Assembly: GCA_045533485.1 (NCBI GenBank)
Contig: JAZSHX010000046.1
Location: forward strand, 1 to 64,000
Direction of reading: 5' to 3'
Source: Scatosoma sp045533485
GTDB lineage: Bacteria > Bacillota > Clostridia > Christensenellales > Borkfalkiaceae
Length of the DNA stretch: 64,000 nt
Below the pieces are notes generated by a model. That model did no database searches. It worked only from the letters and a program-made list of their open reading frames with translations, and was not told the origin of the DNA. Position 1 is the first letter of the stretch. The number at the start of each line of letters is the position of its first letter. The position numbers were made by a program, and so were the translations under genes. Positions 25,014 through 33,887 of this stretch are shown here, one piece after another.

Positions 25014-26681
25014 TTATCCCGCGCAAAGACACAAGACAAACGCCGCGGCGCACGCAATCGCCCACACGCATTTGAACTTTCGCTTAATTTGCACCTTATC
25101 CGAACAAAACGCCAGCCCCGTAAAATAACAGCAAAGCGCAGGATAGCCAACGCTTACTCCCTGCACAACGAACGACGAAAAATCCGCTGTTTGAAACACG
25201 ATTAACAGCAAGCTCCAAAATATATTCGGCGCGTATAATAATATAGACGAAACGGAAAGCGGCAAAGCGCAACCCAGCCACACGCAAATAAGCAAAGCGG
25301 AAAATATACTTACAATCAACGGCACGAACAGCAGGTTGCAAAGTAGCGTCCACCCCGACACGTAACCGAAATAAAACACGCTAACAGGCGCAGTTGCCAC
25401 ACTTGCGCCTATGCACATAGATAAATAGGAAATGCAAGCTCTGCGTACGCGACCTTTAATGGATAACGGGTGATTGAGCGCTTCCAAAACGTCCGCTTTC
25501 GTCTTTTCCTTGCCCGTCACCGCCGCGTATATTTTATCCGTGAACGCGTACATAGTACGTTCTAACGGCCGCGAAAGCAACGCTATCCCCAAGCACGCGC
25601 CAAAGGATAAGGCAAACCCTGCTTCTAAAAGCGAAACGGGCGAAAGCAATAAAACGACAATCGCCGAAAGCCCTAGCGTTTCCAAAAAATCTTTCTTCAA
25701 GCCAAATAAAAACGTTCCGTATCCCACCAAGCACATAACCAACGAACGAATTACCGACGCGGTAAATAAACAAATCCCACCGTAGAAAATAAGCGGAATA
25801 GCCACCAGCACAAACCGAAACGGTTTGGATAATTTCCTAATCGGCGTTTTCTCGATACAAGCAAGCAAAAAGGCAAACAGCGCGCCGATATGTAAGCCCG
25901 ATACGGCAAACACGTGCGCGATACCACCCTTTCTTATATTGTCTAAAAGTCCGTATTCTATCGCGGTCGTGTCACCAAGCAATAACGCCGCAGTCACCGA
26001 TGCGTTGGCCGTATCCATACCTGCGTTTATCACCTGCTTAATACGCGCACGCACACGCGCAAACGGCGCGAAACGGCTGTCTACCACCGCACACTTCTCC
26101 GCACGCATAGACAAGTTTATCTTGTCCCCGATGGCGTAGGCGTTTAAGCCGTATTCCCCCACTATATCCGCCTGCGTAGTGACATTTCCGTTCAAAACAA
26201 CCGTATCCCCAACCCTCACGCTTTGACAAAATGCAAGGGGCAGGTATGCAATCAAATTGCCCTTTTCCGCTTTTCCGTCCACCGTAACGTCACGCAAGAC
26301 AATGCAAAACGAATATGTGCTTTCGCTGGTTTGCTTGACTTCGCCCACAACCGCGCACGAAGCATCCGTATACGTGCGCACGTCTTGAAAATCGCGTAGT
26401 TGCTTATTCGTCGTAAAAACGCCCAGCGCAAACGCCGAAAGCAAAAACGCTACGCCCATCAAAAGGATAACGGCGCGCCTTTTGCTTTGACAAAACAAAA
26501 ACGGCAAGCCCAAAACAGGCAAGCCGAAAATTGCGTACCAAAGCGGAAACGCATACACCGCAGACAAAACGGCAAACGCAATCCCCACGCATAAGCACAC
26601 CGCGAAAAAAGCAATCGGGCGGAAGTTCACGATGCGATCTTCCGCCTTATTATACGCAGTTGTACACGATTGTTCTTTCAT
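25014..26681 (-). CDS. comEC: ComEC/Rec2-type DNA channel protein lacking the C-terminal lactamase-like domain, 555 aa
   Basis: Membrane channel for single-stranded DNA entry in transformation. Several N-terminal helices precede an OB-like periplasmic domain (about 75-200) and then the competence domain with the hallmark HVFAVSGLHIG at about 260 and many further helices. The protein ends at about 555 residues, soon after the last helices; the metallo-beta-lactamase-like domain of full-length ComEC (usually 700-800 aa) is absent. I chose ATG 26681; the longer frame starts with TTG inside the upstream helicase gene. One dispersed motif copy lies in it. Confidence 0.88.
   Translation of the reverse strand: MKEQSCTTAYNKAEDRIVNFRPIAFFAVCLCVGIAFAVLSAVYAFPLWYAIFGLPVLGLPFLFCQSKRRAVILLMGVAFLLSAFALGVFTTNKQLRDFQDVRTYTDASCAVVGEVKQTSESTYSFCIVLRDVTVDGKAEKGNLIAYLPLAFCQSVRVGDTVVLNGNVTTQADIVGEYGLNAYAIGDKINLSMRAEKCAVVDSRFAPFARVRARIKQVINAGMDTANASVTAALLLGDTTAIEYGLLDNIRKGGIAHVFAVSGLHIGALFAFLLACIEKTPIRKLSKPFRFVLVAIPLIFYGGICLFTASVIRSLVMCLVGYGTFLFGLKKDFLETLGLSAIVVLLLSPVSLLEAGFALSFGACLGIALLSRPLERTMYAFTDKIYAAVTGKEKTKADVLEALNHPLSIKGRVRRACISYLSMCIGASVATAPVSVFYFGYVSGWTLLCNLLFVPLIVSIFSALLICVWLGCALPLSVSSILLYAPNIFWSLLLIVFQTADFSSFVVQGVSVGYPALCCYFTGLAFCSDKVQIKRKFKCVWAIACAAAFVLCLCAG
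26237..26249 (+). repeat. Dispersed motif copy GGGGCAGGTATGC
   Basis: Full-length 13-base copy inside comEC, on the non-coding strand; the coding strand reads AYLPL. Confidence 0.65.
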
Positions 26682-26703
26682 TTTATCTTTTGTTTTTGGT
26701 TGA

Positions 26704-29700
26704 TTACGCCAACGAAATTCTATCGGAAACGGAGCGTATGAACAGCCCCTTTTCTTCGCCAAGCGTCACACAGTCGTTGATATACGCGATAAACTTTTCA
26801 CTAGGCTTAGCAATACGCAAAACGGACGCCACGATGGTGTTGATTTCTTCCATATACAGCGCAACCTTATCTTCCAACGCGCAACGGATAATTGCCATAA
26901 TTTCATACGGCACAAAGTCCGTTTCATGCTTACGGAGCGCATCCGCCGTTTCCACACGGTAGCGGTCAAAGCCAAGATATTTGTCCGTCTTGAAATAGTA
27001 CACGGACGACATAATCTTTTCCTGCTTAAAGCCGCAAAGCGCAATCAACGCTTGCATACGTGCTTCCACTTTTGCTCCGTATTTCAAAATGCCCAAGCTG
27101 GTCAAACACCTGCGAAGCAAGAACTCATACGAAATCGGCTCTTCCGCCGCCACGACCGCTTTCAAACGCGCCAAAATTTCCTTGTCGTTTTCGCCCGACG
27201 TGACGTAGTTCGCATTTTCGTTAAGCGCCGTCAAAACCGCCGCCTTGTACGGCTTTTTCGCGCGGTTCAGCTCCGTACCGCCCTTCTTATCAGCGCCAGT
27301 CAATTTATCCAGAATATCCTTGATTTTCTTGATTTCGCGCTTGGGATTGTTATAATAATTGACGGCAAACACACGCGCTACGTTCCAGTTGTTGCGTTTG
27401 AGCGTTTGAATTTGCAGCACGTTTCTATCCTTGACGGAGAAACGGTTGGGCGTATCGCACATAATCGCCAAAATAAACTTGTGTTTGTTTTTCGGGTCAA
27501 GCACGGCAACGTCAATCTTAAAGCCGGACACACCCACGTCGTAACGGCACTCGTAGCCGTAAGAAGCAAGCTCTTCCGCGATATATTTGCCAAGCCCGGG
27601 GCGTTTCAGGATAACGTTCCCCGACGAAATCGCCAAATTCGTTCTGCCCTTTTCCGCAAAATCCAGGAACGCTTTTAATCCGGCTACGCCCTTTGACGTC
27701 GTTTTGGAAAGATCGATCATCGCGCCTGTCATAGACGAAAACACAATCATTTCTTCCCTTGCACGCGACACGGCAACGTTCAATCTGCGCCAACCGCCCG
27801 CTTGGTTCAAAGGCCCGAAGTTCAAGGAAATACGCCCTAATCTATCCGGTCCGTAGCAAATAGAGAACAGCACGATATCGCGTTCGTCGCCTTGCACGTT
27901 TTCCAAATTCTTTACAAACAGCGGTTCTTCACGTTCGTACGCTTCGCGTTCCAGCTTTCTTTGCGCAATTTCATGCGAAAGCTTGCGTTCGATATATTCC
28001 TTTTGCACGTTACTAAACGTAACGATACCAATGCTGGATTTTTTCAACACGGGATCAGTCAAGCGGCGCAACACTTCCTTGACAAGCGCGTCGCCTTCTT
28101 CCTTGTTGCGTTTGGTCACACCCCTATCGTACGTACCGTCTTCCACCAGCACGAATTTGACTTTACTGTTCAACGCGTCGGGCGACGGGAACGTGCAAAG
28201 CTTGTTATCGTAATACATAACGTTGGAGAACGCAATCAAGCTTTCGTGCTTACTTCTGTAATGCCACGTCAAATGGCGTTGCGGCATATTGATTGCCAAG
28301 CAATCGTCCAAGACGCTTTCCATATCTTCGTTTTCCAAGTTCTCTTCGTCCACGTACTGCGTATGAAAGAAGGTCGTCGGGGGCAACTGTTTGGGGTCGC
28401 CTACCACCACCACACTCTTACCGCGCGCCAGCGTACAAACGGCTTCCGCCGTAGGAATTTGCGACGCTTCGTCGAAGATAACCAAATCAAACAAACCGTT
28501 TTCCGCTTGCAGGTATTGCGAAACGGTAATCGGGCTCATAAGCATACAAGGCGCCACGCGCTTGATAAGCTCGGGAATTTCTTCAAACAGCTGTCTAAGC
28601 CCCATACCGCGCAGGTTGGCTTTCACCAAACGCCCAAACGCGCCCACTTCCAAGCTTAAACTGCCTTCGGTCGACGCCGTCGGCAAACGCGCAATCAAGG
28701 TAGAACGGATGGCTTCCTTGGTAAGGCGTGAGAAATCGTCCATCACCACGCGCAGGTTTTCCGATTTTTCTTCCAAAACCGCCGCGGAGAACCTTGCAAG
28801 CACAGGGTCAAGCGGTATGTTGGTTTGCAAGAAGTTTTTATAGATATTTTTTTCAAAACTGTCGATGATGTTTTCACTGGTCACCGAACCGTTTTCCAAA
28901 GCGTCGGTCATGAACGTAAGCCCTGCTTCGTCCAAGGCCTGCGCCGTCTTTTTATACATACACCAAGGCGCAAGCATATCCACGTTTTCAATGAGCGCAC
29001 CCGCTTTCGCCACGTAGTATTCCAAAACGTCTTCTTCGGGTACTTTCTTTCTATCCGCCTGCGTTGCGTCCAACAAGCTGTCTTCCGCCGTCAAGAACGC
29101 GTCCAAAGACGAAAGCAACCCCTTCAAAACGGGCGCAGTGTACCCGTTTGCCGCACGGATGCACATGCTGTTAAAGCTGTCCGCGTTGAAATCCATAAAC
29201 ACCGACGAACACAATTCGTGCAAGCGATACAAGTCTTTCAAGAAATTCAATCTTGCGTCGAAGAAATCCACACGCCCAAACGAATAGGTGAAATATTGCG
29301 AAAGCTTGGTATTTGCGCGGATTGCCGCCATCGCTTCGTAGATACCGTACAGCGTTTCCAAATGCTGCACCGTCACTTCCACGTCACCCGAAGCCGCCGT
29401 TTTCGACAAACGCTTGACGATATTCCGCACCGTTTTATTTGTTTCAAAATTCGTATTGCCGTCCTTTAACCACTGTCCAAGCTCTTCGTATTCCTTGGAA
29501 ATATCCACAAGCTTTTTATAGGATTTTTTGTACATTTCCCAGTACGTATCCAAACGCTTGTTGGCATTGAAGAACGCAAAAAATTCTTCTTCGTTTTCTT
29601 TATAGTATTTGTTCAGCTTGCCGTTTTGCAAAAGCGTTGCAATTTCGTGTAAGCTGTTGAGCTTTTTGCGCGTAACCGTGCTCACCTGTTGACGGTACAA

Positions 29701-32352
29701 ATCCAAAAAGAGCGCCAAATAATTCTTCAAGTGCTTGATTTCGACAATCATCACTTCTGCCGCGCAATACACCAAATCACGCGCCTCCAGCGTATATTCC
29801 GTCAAATTTACGTTGGAGAAAGGCGAATTGTACACGCCGCCGCACTCCTTCGCCGCGGCCGCCGCCTGTATCATCATGCGTTCGTACGCATCGATTTGTT
29901 CTTTTGTCAGCCCGTCGTAGAACGTGCTTTCGATGTTCATAATATCGGGCGCGTTTTGATTTTTCAAGCAAGTCAGCAATGCTTCGTACACGGAAACGCC
30001 CAAACGGCGTTTTTTGTGCAACGCTTCCATGGGCTCTGACAAATCTTCACGCAACTTAACAATCGTGCTTGCGCGTTCCGTCAAATGCAATTTCTCTTCG
30101 CCGCCTGCAAGCGCCAGCGTAGACGCCAGCTTTTGCACAACGTCCGTTTTGCTGGTTTTGTTGGAGTGCAATTCCAAGCAAAAATCACCAAGCCCCAACC
30201 TATCCAAACGGCGTTTAACCACCGACAATGCGGCTTGCTTTTCCGCAACGAATAACACGCGCTTGCCTTCGTACATCGCGTTTGCAATCATGTTGGTAAT
30301 CGTTTGCGATTTCCCCGTGCCGGGCGGACCGTGCAAAACAAAGCTCTTGCCCGTTTGCGACAAGGCAATCGCCGACCATTGCGACGTGTCCGCAGGAAGC
30401 GGCGTAAGCGTCACTTCGGGGCGCACGTCGTCTTCGTTGACGCGCGTATCCACGCCGCTTATAACCATACTGTTTTCCAAAAGCGCACGAACGATTTCGT
30501 TTTGAGAAAACTCCCCGATATTCTGGCGCAAATCGTACCACATTTGGTAACGTGCGAAAGAGAACACGGACAGGTACGCGTCGTCGTACACTTCCCAGTT
30601 GCGCATACCCACGATTTCCATGCGCACCATAGCCAAAATTTCGGAAATTTTCAAGCCCTGCACTGCGCCTTCCAAACCGCGAATATCAATGTTAAATTCT
30701 TGTTTCAAATATTCAAGAAGCGTAGAATTCACGGAAACTTCATCGTCCGTCAACACCACGGCGTACCCCACGCCGCCCTTGGATTTTTTCAAAGCAACGG
30801 GCTGTAAAACGAGCGGAGCGAAATGTTCCGCGCCGTCTTCACGGGAATACCATTTCAAAAAGCCGAGCGCAAGATACAAAATTTTCGTACCCGATTCTTC
30901 ATACGCTTCCTTGCTTTTTCTCATCAAGCGCGTAGCCGTTTCCGCAAGCGCTCTTTCATCGGAGTACGTTCTCAGCATCCCCGAACGGTTTTCCAAATCA
31001 ATCAATTCGCGCATCGCCTGTACGTTCGCCGACGCGCCGAATTTAACGGGCGTTTCCCCCGATTGCTTAAACTCTGCGGAAATGGGCGCAAGCAACAATT
31101 CCCCGTCCTTTTCCAAGGCGTCCATCGTACCATCGACGTCGGAAGAAACCACGTGTAACGCCGTTTTTTGCGGCAGGAAATGCAAAAGCGTATTCTTCAT
31201 CGACAAATCCAAAAGCCGTCTTTCCCATTGCTTGTCTTTCGTTTGCTCACTGTCGATGGAAAGCTTTTGCGTCGTCTTCAAATCGGTAGGCAACGCTTCA
31301 GCGGAACTGTCTTCTTCCGATAAAATTTCAAAGCCCTTTATGCTCTTTGCCCGTAAGGGAAGCGACGCAATTTTAGAAACGCGGCAACGGCGCACGTCCA
31401 CGTAACGGTCGAAAAGCCCCGCGTCGCATTTTTGCTTGAAATGCACTTCCGAAGTCGCGTATGCGGCGTTTTTATCGGAAAACAAATCTTCCACGTCAAA
31501 GCAACTCACGTTATTGATACCGTCGGACACGTACGCCGTCAAACGCGTAATATCGTCGGACACGGTATCCAAGAAACAGCTATCGTACAGCCAAACGCCG
31601 CAAGTGATATGCTTATCGCCAAGCACCAAAACGGGATGCAAACCCATACTTTCTAAGCAGGACGCGGCAAACAACGCCATTTCCAAATGGCTTGCCGTTT
31701 TATCGGACAAAATTTTCACGCCTGCACCTGCCGATACCGGACGGGAAATATCCGCGTCCTTTTTCGCTACACCCAAACGGCGAAGCGACGCATACAAAGC
31801 CGCCACGATACGGCGCACTGCATTTTTATCGTTGTTGACATATCCGCCGATTTCAAAATCTGCGTTCCACTTTTTCAGCTGCGCAATCACTTCCGTTTGC
31901 ATTTTTGAACAATCGGCAAGACGGGGACGCACAAACGCCGACAACAGCTGTAAATCCCCATCCGTTCCCTGCCAAAAATCAAACGGCAAGGTCGTCACGG
32001 TAAATTCCGTGGTCGCAATCACGTGCTTATCCTTGCTAAGCGTAACGGTAATCGTTTCTTGGCGCACGTCGTCCGCACTGGAAAAATATAAAGGCGAAAG
32101 CACGTTGCCAAAATCCACTTCCACCGCGCTTTCGTAAGGAATTTCCGGCAGCGTTTTTTGTGCGGCAATCAGCATACCGTTTTCGTTGCTGAGCGTAACC
32201 GCCAAATCTTCCACCGCTTCCGCGCCCGTATTTTTCACTTGAAGCGAAGAAAACAGCGGACGGTTTGCAAAATAATCCGCGTAAGAAATAACTTTCGCGG
32301 TTTCCCCTTTCAGCGATAAACTTTCATCTAATTTTTTCCATTTTTGAGCCAT
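26704..32352 (-). CDS. Giant DUF4011/SF1 helicase with degenerate nuclease module, 1882 aa
   Basis: Domain order: an N-terminal beta-sandwich (about 1-115), a transglutaminase-like fold (about 165-290), DUF4011 (starts about 375, RRLLDLSMKNTLL), and an SF1 helicase with Walker A GPPGTGKS (about 675), motif II FDEASQIP (about 1294) and motif VI NVAVSRARE (about 1527). Then come a Vsr/DUF559-like PD-(D/E)XK region (about 1585-1650) and a C-terminal DUF3320-like helical domain (about 1800-1855). In the transglutaminase part the expected catalytic Cys is replaced (TASHLEMAL). In the nuclease the usual IECDG reads IMCDT, so Glu is lost. Start at ATG 32352 behind AAGGAG. It is either a repair or an anti-phage helicase. 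Confidence 0.88.
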   Translation of the reverse strand: MAQKWKKLDESLSLKGETAKVISYADYFANRPLFSSLQVKNTGAEAVEDLAVTLSNENGMLIAAQKTLPEIPYESAVEVDFGNVLSPLYFSSADDVRQETITVTLSKDKHVIATTEFTVTTLPFDFWQGTDGDLQLLSAFVRPRLADCSKMQTEVIAQLKKWNADFEIGGYVNNDKNAVRRIVAALYASLRRLGVAKKDADISRPVSAGAGVKILSDKTASHLEMALFAASCLESMGLHPVLVLGDKHITCGVWLYDSCFLDTVSDDITRLTAYVSDGINNVSCFDVEDLFSDKNAAYATSEVHFKQKCDAGLFDRYVDVRRCRVSKIASLPLRAKSIKGFEILSEEDSSAEALPTDLKTTQKLSIDSEQTKDKQWERRLLDLSMKNTLLHFLPQKTALHVVSSDVDGTMDALEKDGELLLAPISAEFKQSGETPVKFGASANVQAMRELIDLENRSGMLRTYSDERALAETATRLMRKSKEAYEESGTKILYLALGFLKWYSREDGAEHFAPLVLQPVALKKSKGGVGYAVVLTDDEVSVNSTLLEYLKQEFNIDIRGLEGAVQGLKISEILAMVRMEIVGMRNWEVYDDAYLSVFSFARYQMWYDLRQNIGEFSQNEIVRALLENSMVISGVDTRVNEDDVRPEVTLTPLPADTSQWSAIALSQTGKSFVLHGPPGTGKSQTITNMIANAMYEGKRVLFVAEKQAALSVVKRRLDRLGLGDFCLELHSNKTSKTDVVQKLASTLALAGGEEKLHLTERASTIVKLREDLSEPMEALHKKRRLGVSVYEALLTCLKNQNAPDIMNIESTFYDGLTKEQIDAYERMMIQAAAAAKECGGVYNSPFSNVNLTEYTLEARDLVYCAAEVMIVEIKHLKNYLALFLDLYRQQVSTVTRKKLNSLHEIATLLQNGKLNKYYKENEEEFFAFFNANKRLDTYWEMYKKSYKKLVDISKEYEELGQWLKDGNTNFETNKTVRNIVKRLSKTAASGDVEVTVQHLETLYGIYEAMAAIRANTKLSQYFTYSFGRVDFFDARLNFLKDLYRLHELCSSVFMDFNADSFNSMCIRAANGYTAPVLKGLLSSLDAFLTAEDSLLDATQADRKKVPEEDVLEYYVAKAGALIENVDMLAPWCMYKKTAQALDEAGLTFMTDALENGSVTSENIIDSFEKNIYKNFLQTNIPLDPVLARFSAAVLEEKSENLRVVMDDFSRLTKEAIRSTLIARLPTASTEGSLSLEVGAFGRLVKANLRGMGLRQLFEEIPELIKRVAPCMLMSPITVSQYLQAENGLFDLVIFDEASQIPTAEAVCTLARGKSVVVVGDPKQLPPTTFFHTQYVDEENLENEDMESVLDDCLAINMPQRHLTWHYRSKHESLIAFSNVMYYDNKLCTFPSPDALNSKVKFVLVEDGTYDRGVTKRNKEEGDALVKEVLRRLTDPVLKKSSIGIVTFSNVQKEYIERKLSHEIAQRKLEREAYEREEPLFVKNLENVQGDERDIVLFSICYGPDRLGRISLNFGPLNQAGGWRRLNVAVSRAREEMIVFSSMTGAMIDLSKTTSKGVAGLKAFLDFAEKGRTNLAISSGNVILKRPGLGKYIAEELASYGYECRYDVGVSGFKIDVAVLDPKNKHKFILAIMCDTPNRFSVKDRNVLQIQTLKRNNWNVARVFAVNYYNNPKREIKKIKDILDKLTGADKKGGTELNRAKKPYKAAVLTALNENANYVTSGENDKEILARLKAVVAAEEPISYEFLLRRCLTSLGILKYGAKVEARMQALIALCGFKQEKIMSSVYYFKTDKYLGFDRYRVETADALRKHETDFVPYEIMAIIRCALEDKVALYMEEINTIVASVLRIAKPSEKFIAYINDCVTLGEEKGLFIRSVSDRISLA

Positions 32353-32402
32353 AAAACAACTCCTTTTGCTTGCGGCAAGCAATTTTTACCATTATCGTTT
32401 TT

Positions 32403-32431
32403 ATTATACACTTTTTCTTTGAAAAAATCAA
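32403..32431 (-). promoter_or_regulatory. Promoter of the giant helicase gene
   Basis: -35 TTGATT (32426-32431) and -10 TATAAT (32403-32408), spacer 17 bp, about 50 bases before the start codon. Confidence 0.72.
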
Positions 32432-32474
32432 CCCCTACAAGCAATTTTTTTCGCGTACGCATATATATTTTTAT

Positions 32475-32508
32475 AAAAACAAACACCAACTAAAAAAAGT
32501 TGGTGTTT
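32475..32508 (-). terminator. Terminator of the rimP-nrnA operon
   Basis: An 11-bp perfect stem (32481-32491 with 32498-32508) is followed in the minus direction by GTTTTTATA. It sits 27 bp after the nrnA stop and separates that operon from the helicase promoter. Confidence 0.8.
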
Positions 32509-32534
32509 GAAAAGTGTTTTTCGTAATTTTCCAT

Positions 32535-33506
32535 TCAATCTTCTAAGTACTGCGATACGGTATAAGACAACCTATCGATCACGTCTTCCATTTCGCCAAA
32601 CAGCATACAGCCTGCCGCCTTTGCATGTCCGCCGCCGCCATACGTTGCGGCAAGCTTATTCACGTCTACGTACGATTTGGAACGCAAGGAAACTTTATAC
32701 TGCCTACGATTTACTTCCAAAAGCGACGCCGCCACTTCCACTCCGTCTACACTCAGCGGAAAATCGACAAATCCTTCCGTCATACTTTCGTCCGCGCCCG
32801 TAGAGAGCATCGCTTGCTTTTCAATAACGATCAACGCAAACCTGTTTTCGTGATAATACCGCATCTTACCCATAGTGTGCGCATACAGCGACGCGCGCGC
32901 TTTGGATTGACGCTTAAACAAATTGTCGTTATACGCTTTGATATCCGCCCCTGCCTTTACAAGCTGCGCCGCAAGCAAAAACGTTTCTTCCGTCACGTCA
33001 TCGTGGGAAAAATTCCCCGAATCCGTCAGCAATCCCAAAAGCAGATATTCCGCAGTTTTTTTATCAATCGGAGCACCCATGTACGCAATCAACTGCGCAA
33101 CGTTCATACAATTCGCCGCACACAAGCGCACGTAATTGTGGGTAGCAAAGCGCGTATTCGATACGTGATGGTCTATATTGATCACGTCTATTTTTTTACG
33201 CTTTGCCCGTAAAAATTCATCGGACAACGCACCCAAACGCGCCACGTCGCTACAATCTAAAGCAATCATCAAATCGTATTCTATGCTAGGGGATTTTTTC
33301 ACGGTTTGTATATCGGGTACAAACGCAAGCGTAGTCGGCACGCCCGATTCCACGCAAATTTCATAGGAGATCCCCCAATGCCGCAACGCGCACGCAAGCG
33401 AAAATGCGCTCCCGAACGCATCACCGTCGGGGCGCATATGCGTGCAAATCAGCACGTTTTTCGCTTGTTTTATTCTGTTTGCAATTTGTTGAATACAACT
33501 ATCCAT
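32535..33506 (-). CDS. nrnA: DHH-family oligoribonuclease/pAp phosphatase
   Basis: A 323-aa DHH/DHHA1 phosphoesterase that degrades nano-RNA and 3'-phosphoadenosine phosphate. Motif I is THMRPDGDA (about 21-29), the DHH motif is IDHHVSN at about 115, and the C-terminal DHHA1 glycine loop is GGGGHAKAAGC. It is the last gene of the translation operon, 6 bp after rbfA, as in many Bacillota, and is followed by a terminator. Confidence 0.94.
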   Translation of the reverse strand: MDSCIQQIANRIKQAKNVLICTHMRPDGDAFGSAFSLACALRHWGISYEICVESGVPTTLAFVPDIQTVKKSPSIEYDLMIALDCSDVARLGALSDEFLRAKRKKIDVINIDHHVSNTRFATHNYVRLCAANCMNVAQLIAYMGAPIDKKTAEYLLLGLLTDSGNFSHDDVTEETFLLAAQLVKAGADIKAYNDNLFKRQSKARASLYAHTMGKMRYYHENRFALIVIEKQAMLSTGADESMTEGFVDFPLSVDGVEVAASLLEVNRRQYKVSLRSKSYVDVNKLAATYGGGGHAKAAGCMLFGEMEDVIDRLSYTVSQYLED

Positions 33507-33512
33507 GCACCG

Positions 33513-33887
33513 TCAATCCTTGTTTTCTTCTTCAGGTTTAATTTGGATTTTCTTAAACAGTTCGTCCATTTTCGCGCCGTAGCCCATACTGCCGTCCATA
33601 CGGAAGGTAAGCGCAGGCACGGTACGCATACGCATCACTTGCGAAAGTTCGTGACGAATAAACCCAGCGCACTCTTGCAAAGCTTGGAAAGACGCTTTGG
33701 TTTTTTCTTCGTCCACACCGTAAATGCTCACGTATACGATTGCCGTTTTCAAATCGGGCGCAACGTCCGTTTCCGTCACGGAAATCAAGCCCTGCAACGC
33801 AGGATTTCTATCCTTCAAACGGCGTACGATCGCGCTAATTTCCTTTTGATATTCACCGTTTAATCTTGACGTTCTTGAAACTTTCAT
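33513..33887 (-). CDS. rbfA: Ribosome-binding factor A
   Basis: A 124-aa single KH-like protein needed for maturation of the 16S rRNA 5' end. It has the typical N-terminus RTSRLNGEYQKEISAIV and the core VTETDVAPDLKTAIVYVSI. It overlaps the infB stop by one base, indicating coupled translation. Confidence 0.95.
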   Translation of the reverse strand: MKVSRTSRLNGEYQKEISAIVRRLKDRNPALQGLISVTETDVAPDLKTAIVYVSIYGVDEEKTKASFQALQECAGFIRHELSQVMRMRTVPALTFRMDGSMGYGAKMDELFKKIQIKPEEENKD

